Positions 63,775-64,000 of a stretch of DNA of 64,000 nt are shown here, in pieces; within the stretch, counting starts at the first letter, position 1; each line of letters starts with the position of its first letter. The notes below the pieces were generated by a model. That model was not told the DNA's origin, did not search any database, and was given only the letters and a program-made list of their open reading frames with translations. The stretch is taken from positions 72,207 to 136,206 of the forward strand of contig CABMPP010000010.1 in assembly GCA_902388495.1 (NCBI GenBank), in the 5' to 3' direction. The position numbers were made by a program, and so were the translations under genes. Origin of the DNA: an uncultured Bacteroides sp. Its GTDB lineage: Bacteria > Bacteroidota > Bacteroidia > Bacteroidales > Bacteroidaceae.

Positions 63775-64000
63775 TCATTCGGCACTGCCAGGTTCGCCGG
63801 CACCGTTGCCTTCGTTCCAGTCGCTGATGCCGCCGGAGACATCAAGAGTTCTGCGGTTGATGGTGATGTCGTAGATGTTCTTCTCGCCTGCATTGAAGCT
63901 CTTACCGGCGGGGATGTCCCAATAGAACTTCTCGCCGGTGCTGCCGAAGGTGAAGACCAGTTGCCGGCCCGGGGTGAGGGCTTTCCCCGTCAGGTCGTCC
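63775..64000 (-). CDS. C-terminal part of another fimbrillin-family protein
   Basis: The - strand frame runs from the right edge to a TGA at 63775-63777 and encodes 74 residues. GEKFYWDIPAGKSFNAGEKN and YDITINRRTLDVSGGISDWN are followed by a Gly-rich end, the usual closing strand of fimbrillin-type proteins. The start is outside the window. It is 45 bp upstream of the next fimbrillin gene and G+C-rich like it. Confidence 0.8.
   Translation of the reverse strand, partial: DDLTGKALTPGRQLVFTFGSTGEKFYWDIPAGKSFNAGEKNIYDITINRRTLDVSGGISDWNEGNGAGEPGSAE

Overview
The window is a Bacteroides-type chromosome segment (order Bacteroidales, gut type). The evidence is a Bacteroides-style promoter (TAnnTTTG at -7, sometimes TTTG at -33) in front of many genes, the lack of strong Shine-Dalgarno sites, a serine palmitoyltransferase, tandem fimbrillin-like lipoproteins, HU/CCDC81-SPOR and DUF4738-type proteins, and the general gene content. 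No rRNA, CRISPR array, transposase or integrase is visible. Most of the segment is conserved core genome. The accessory parts are 8.5-34 kb and 56.5-64 kb.

Layout. 0-8.5 kb: end of agmatine deiminase plus N-carbamoylputrescine amidase (putrescine synthesis), a GtrA-type membrane protein, aspS, a diacylglycerol/sphingoid-kinase-like lipid kinase divergent from serine palmitoyltransferase, an M48 protease and a small membrane protein. 8.5-34 kb: one large export/stress system. It has a sigma54-type response regulator and a small histidine kinase on the + strand. On the - strand, diverging from them, are a TolC-like outer membrane protein, an HlyD-like adaptor, eight full-length MacB/FtsX-type permeases, the remnant of another, and a single LolD/MacB-type ATPase. 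34-56.5 kb: tRNA-Pro, tRNA m6A methyltransferase, the lon-tgt-lptF/G operon, a thioredoxin-fold protein without its cysteines, serB, a DEAD-box helicase, ugd-rfbC, an HU/SPOR protein, a zinc-ribbon/FHA protein, hexuronate catabolism (uxaB, LacI regulator, uxaC), an MFS transporter, an MBL hydrolase, tRNA-Lys and a flavodoxin-fold quinone reductase. 56.5-64 kb: three small genes (two DUF2589-like, one zinc ribbon), an internally deleted N-acetylmuramoyl-L-alanine amidase, and a fimbrillin-like array of five genes with an HU-type DNA-binding protein inside it. The 61-64 kb part is visibly richer in G+C.

Main discovery candidate. Two places in the export cluster share the same regulatory architecture: tandem 14-bp palindromes GTGC-N6-GCAC set 21 bp apart (31553-31587 and 18979-19013). 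About 100 bp downstream of each on the - strand lies a predicted start preceded by a sigma54-like -24/-12 element (TGG-N10-GA; 31481-31496 and 18907-18922). In both cases the start codon follows about 15 nt after the predicted +1. This fits enhancer sites for the adjacent NtrC-family regulator. It splits the cluster into two co-regulated operons: tolC-hlyD-four permeases, and four permeases-ATPase. The regulator has GAFTDA instead of GAFTGA, and both promoters have GA where GC is usual at -12.

A second recurring pattern is a set of intergenic regions carrying about three copies of a locus-specific repeat with a period of exactly 22 bp (7559, 29857, 48953, 56636 and 62631). A 21-bp version lies at 34819. 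The repeat sequences differ from place to place but the architecture is shared.
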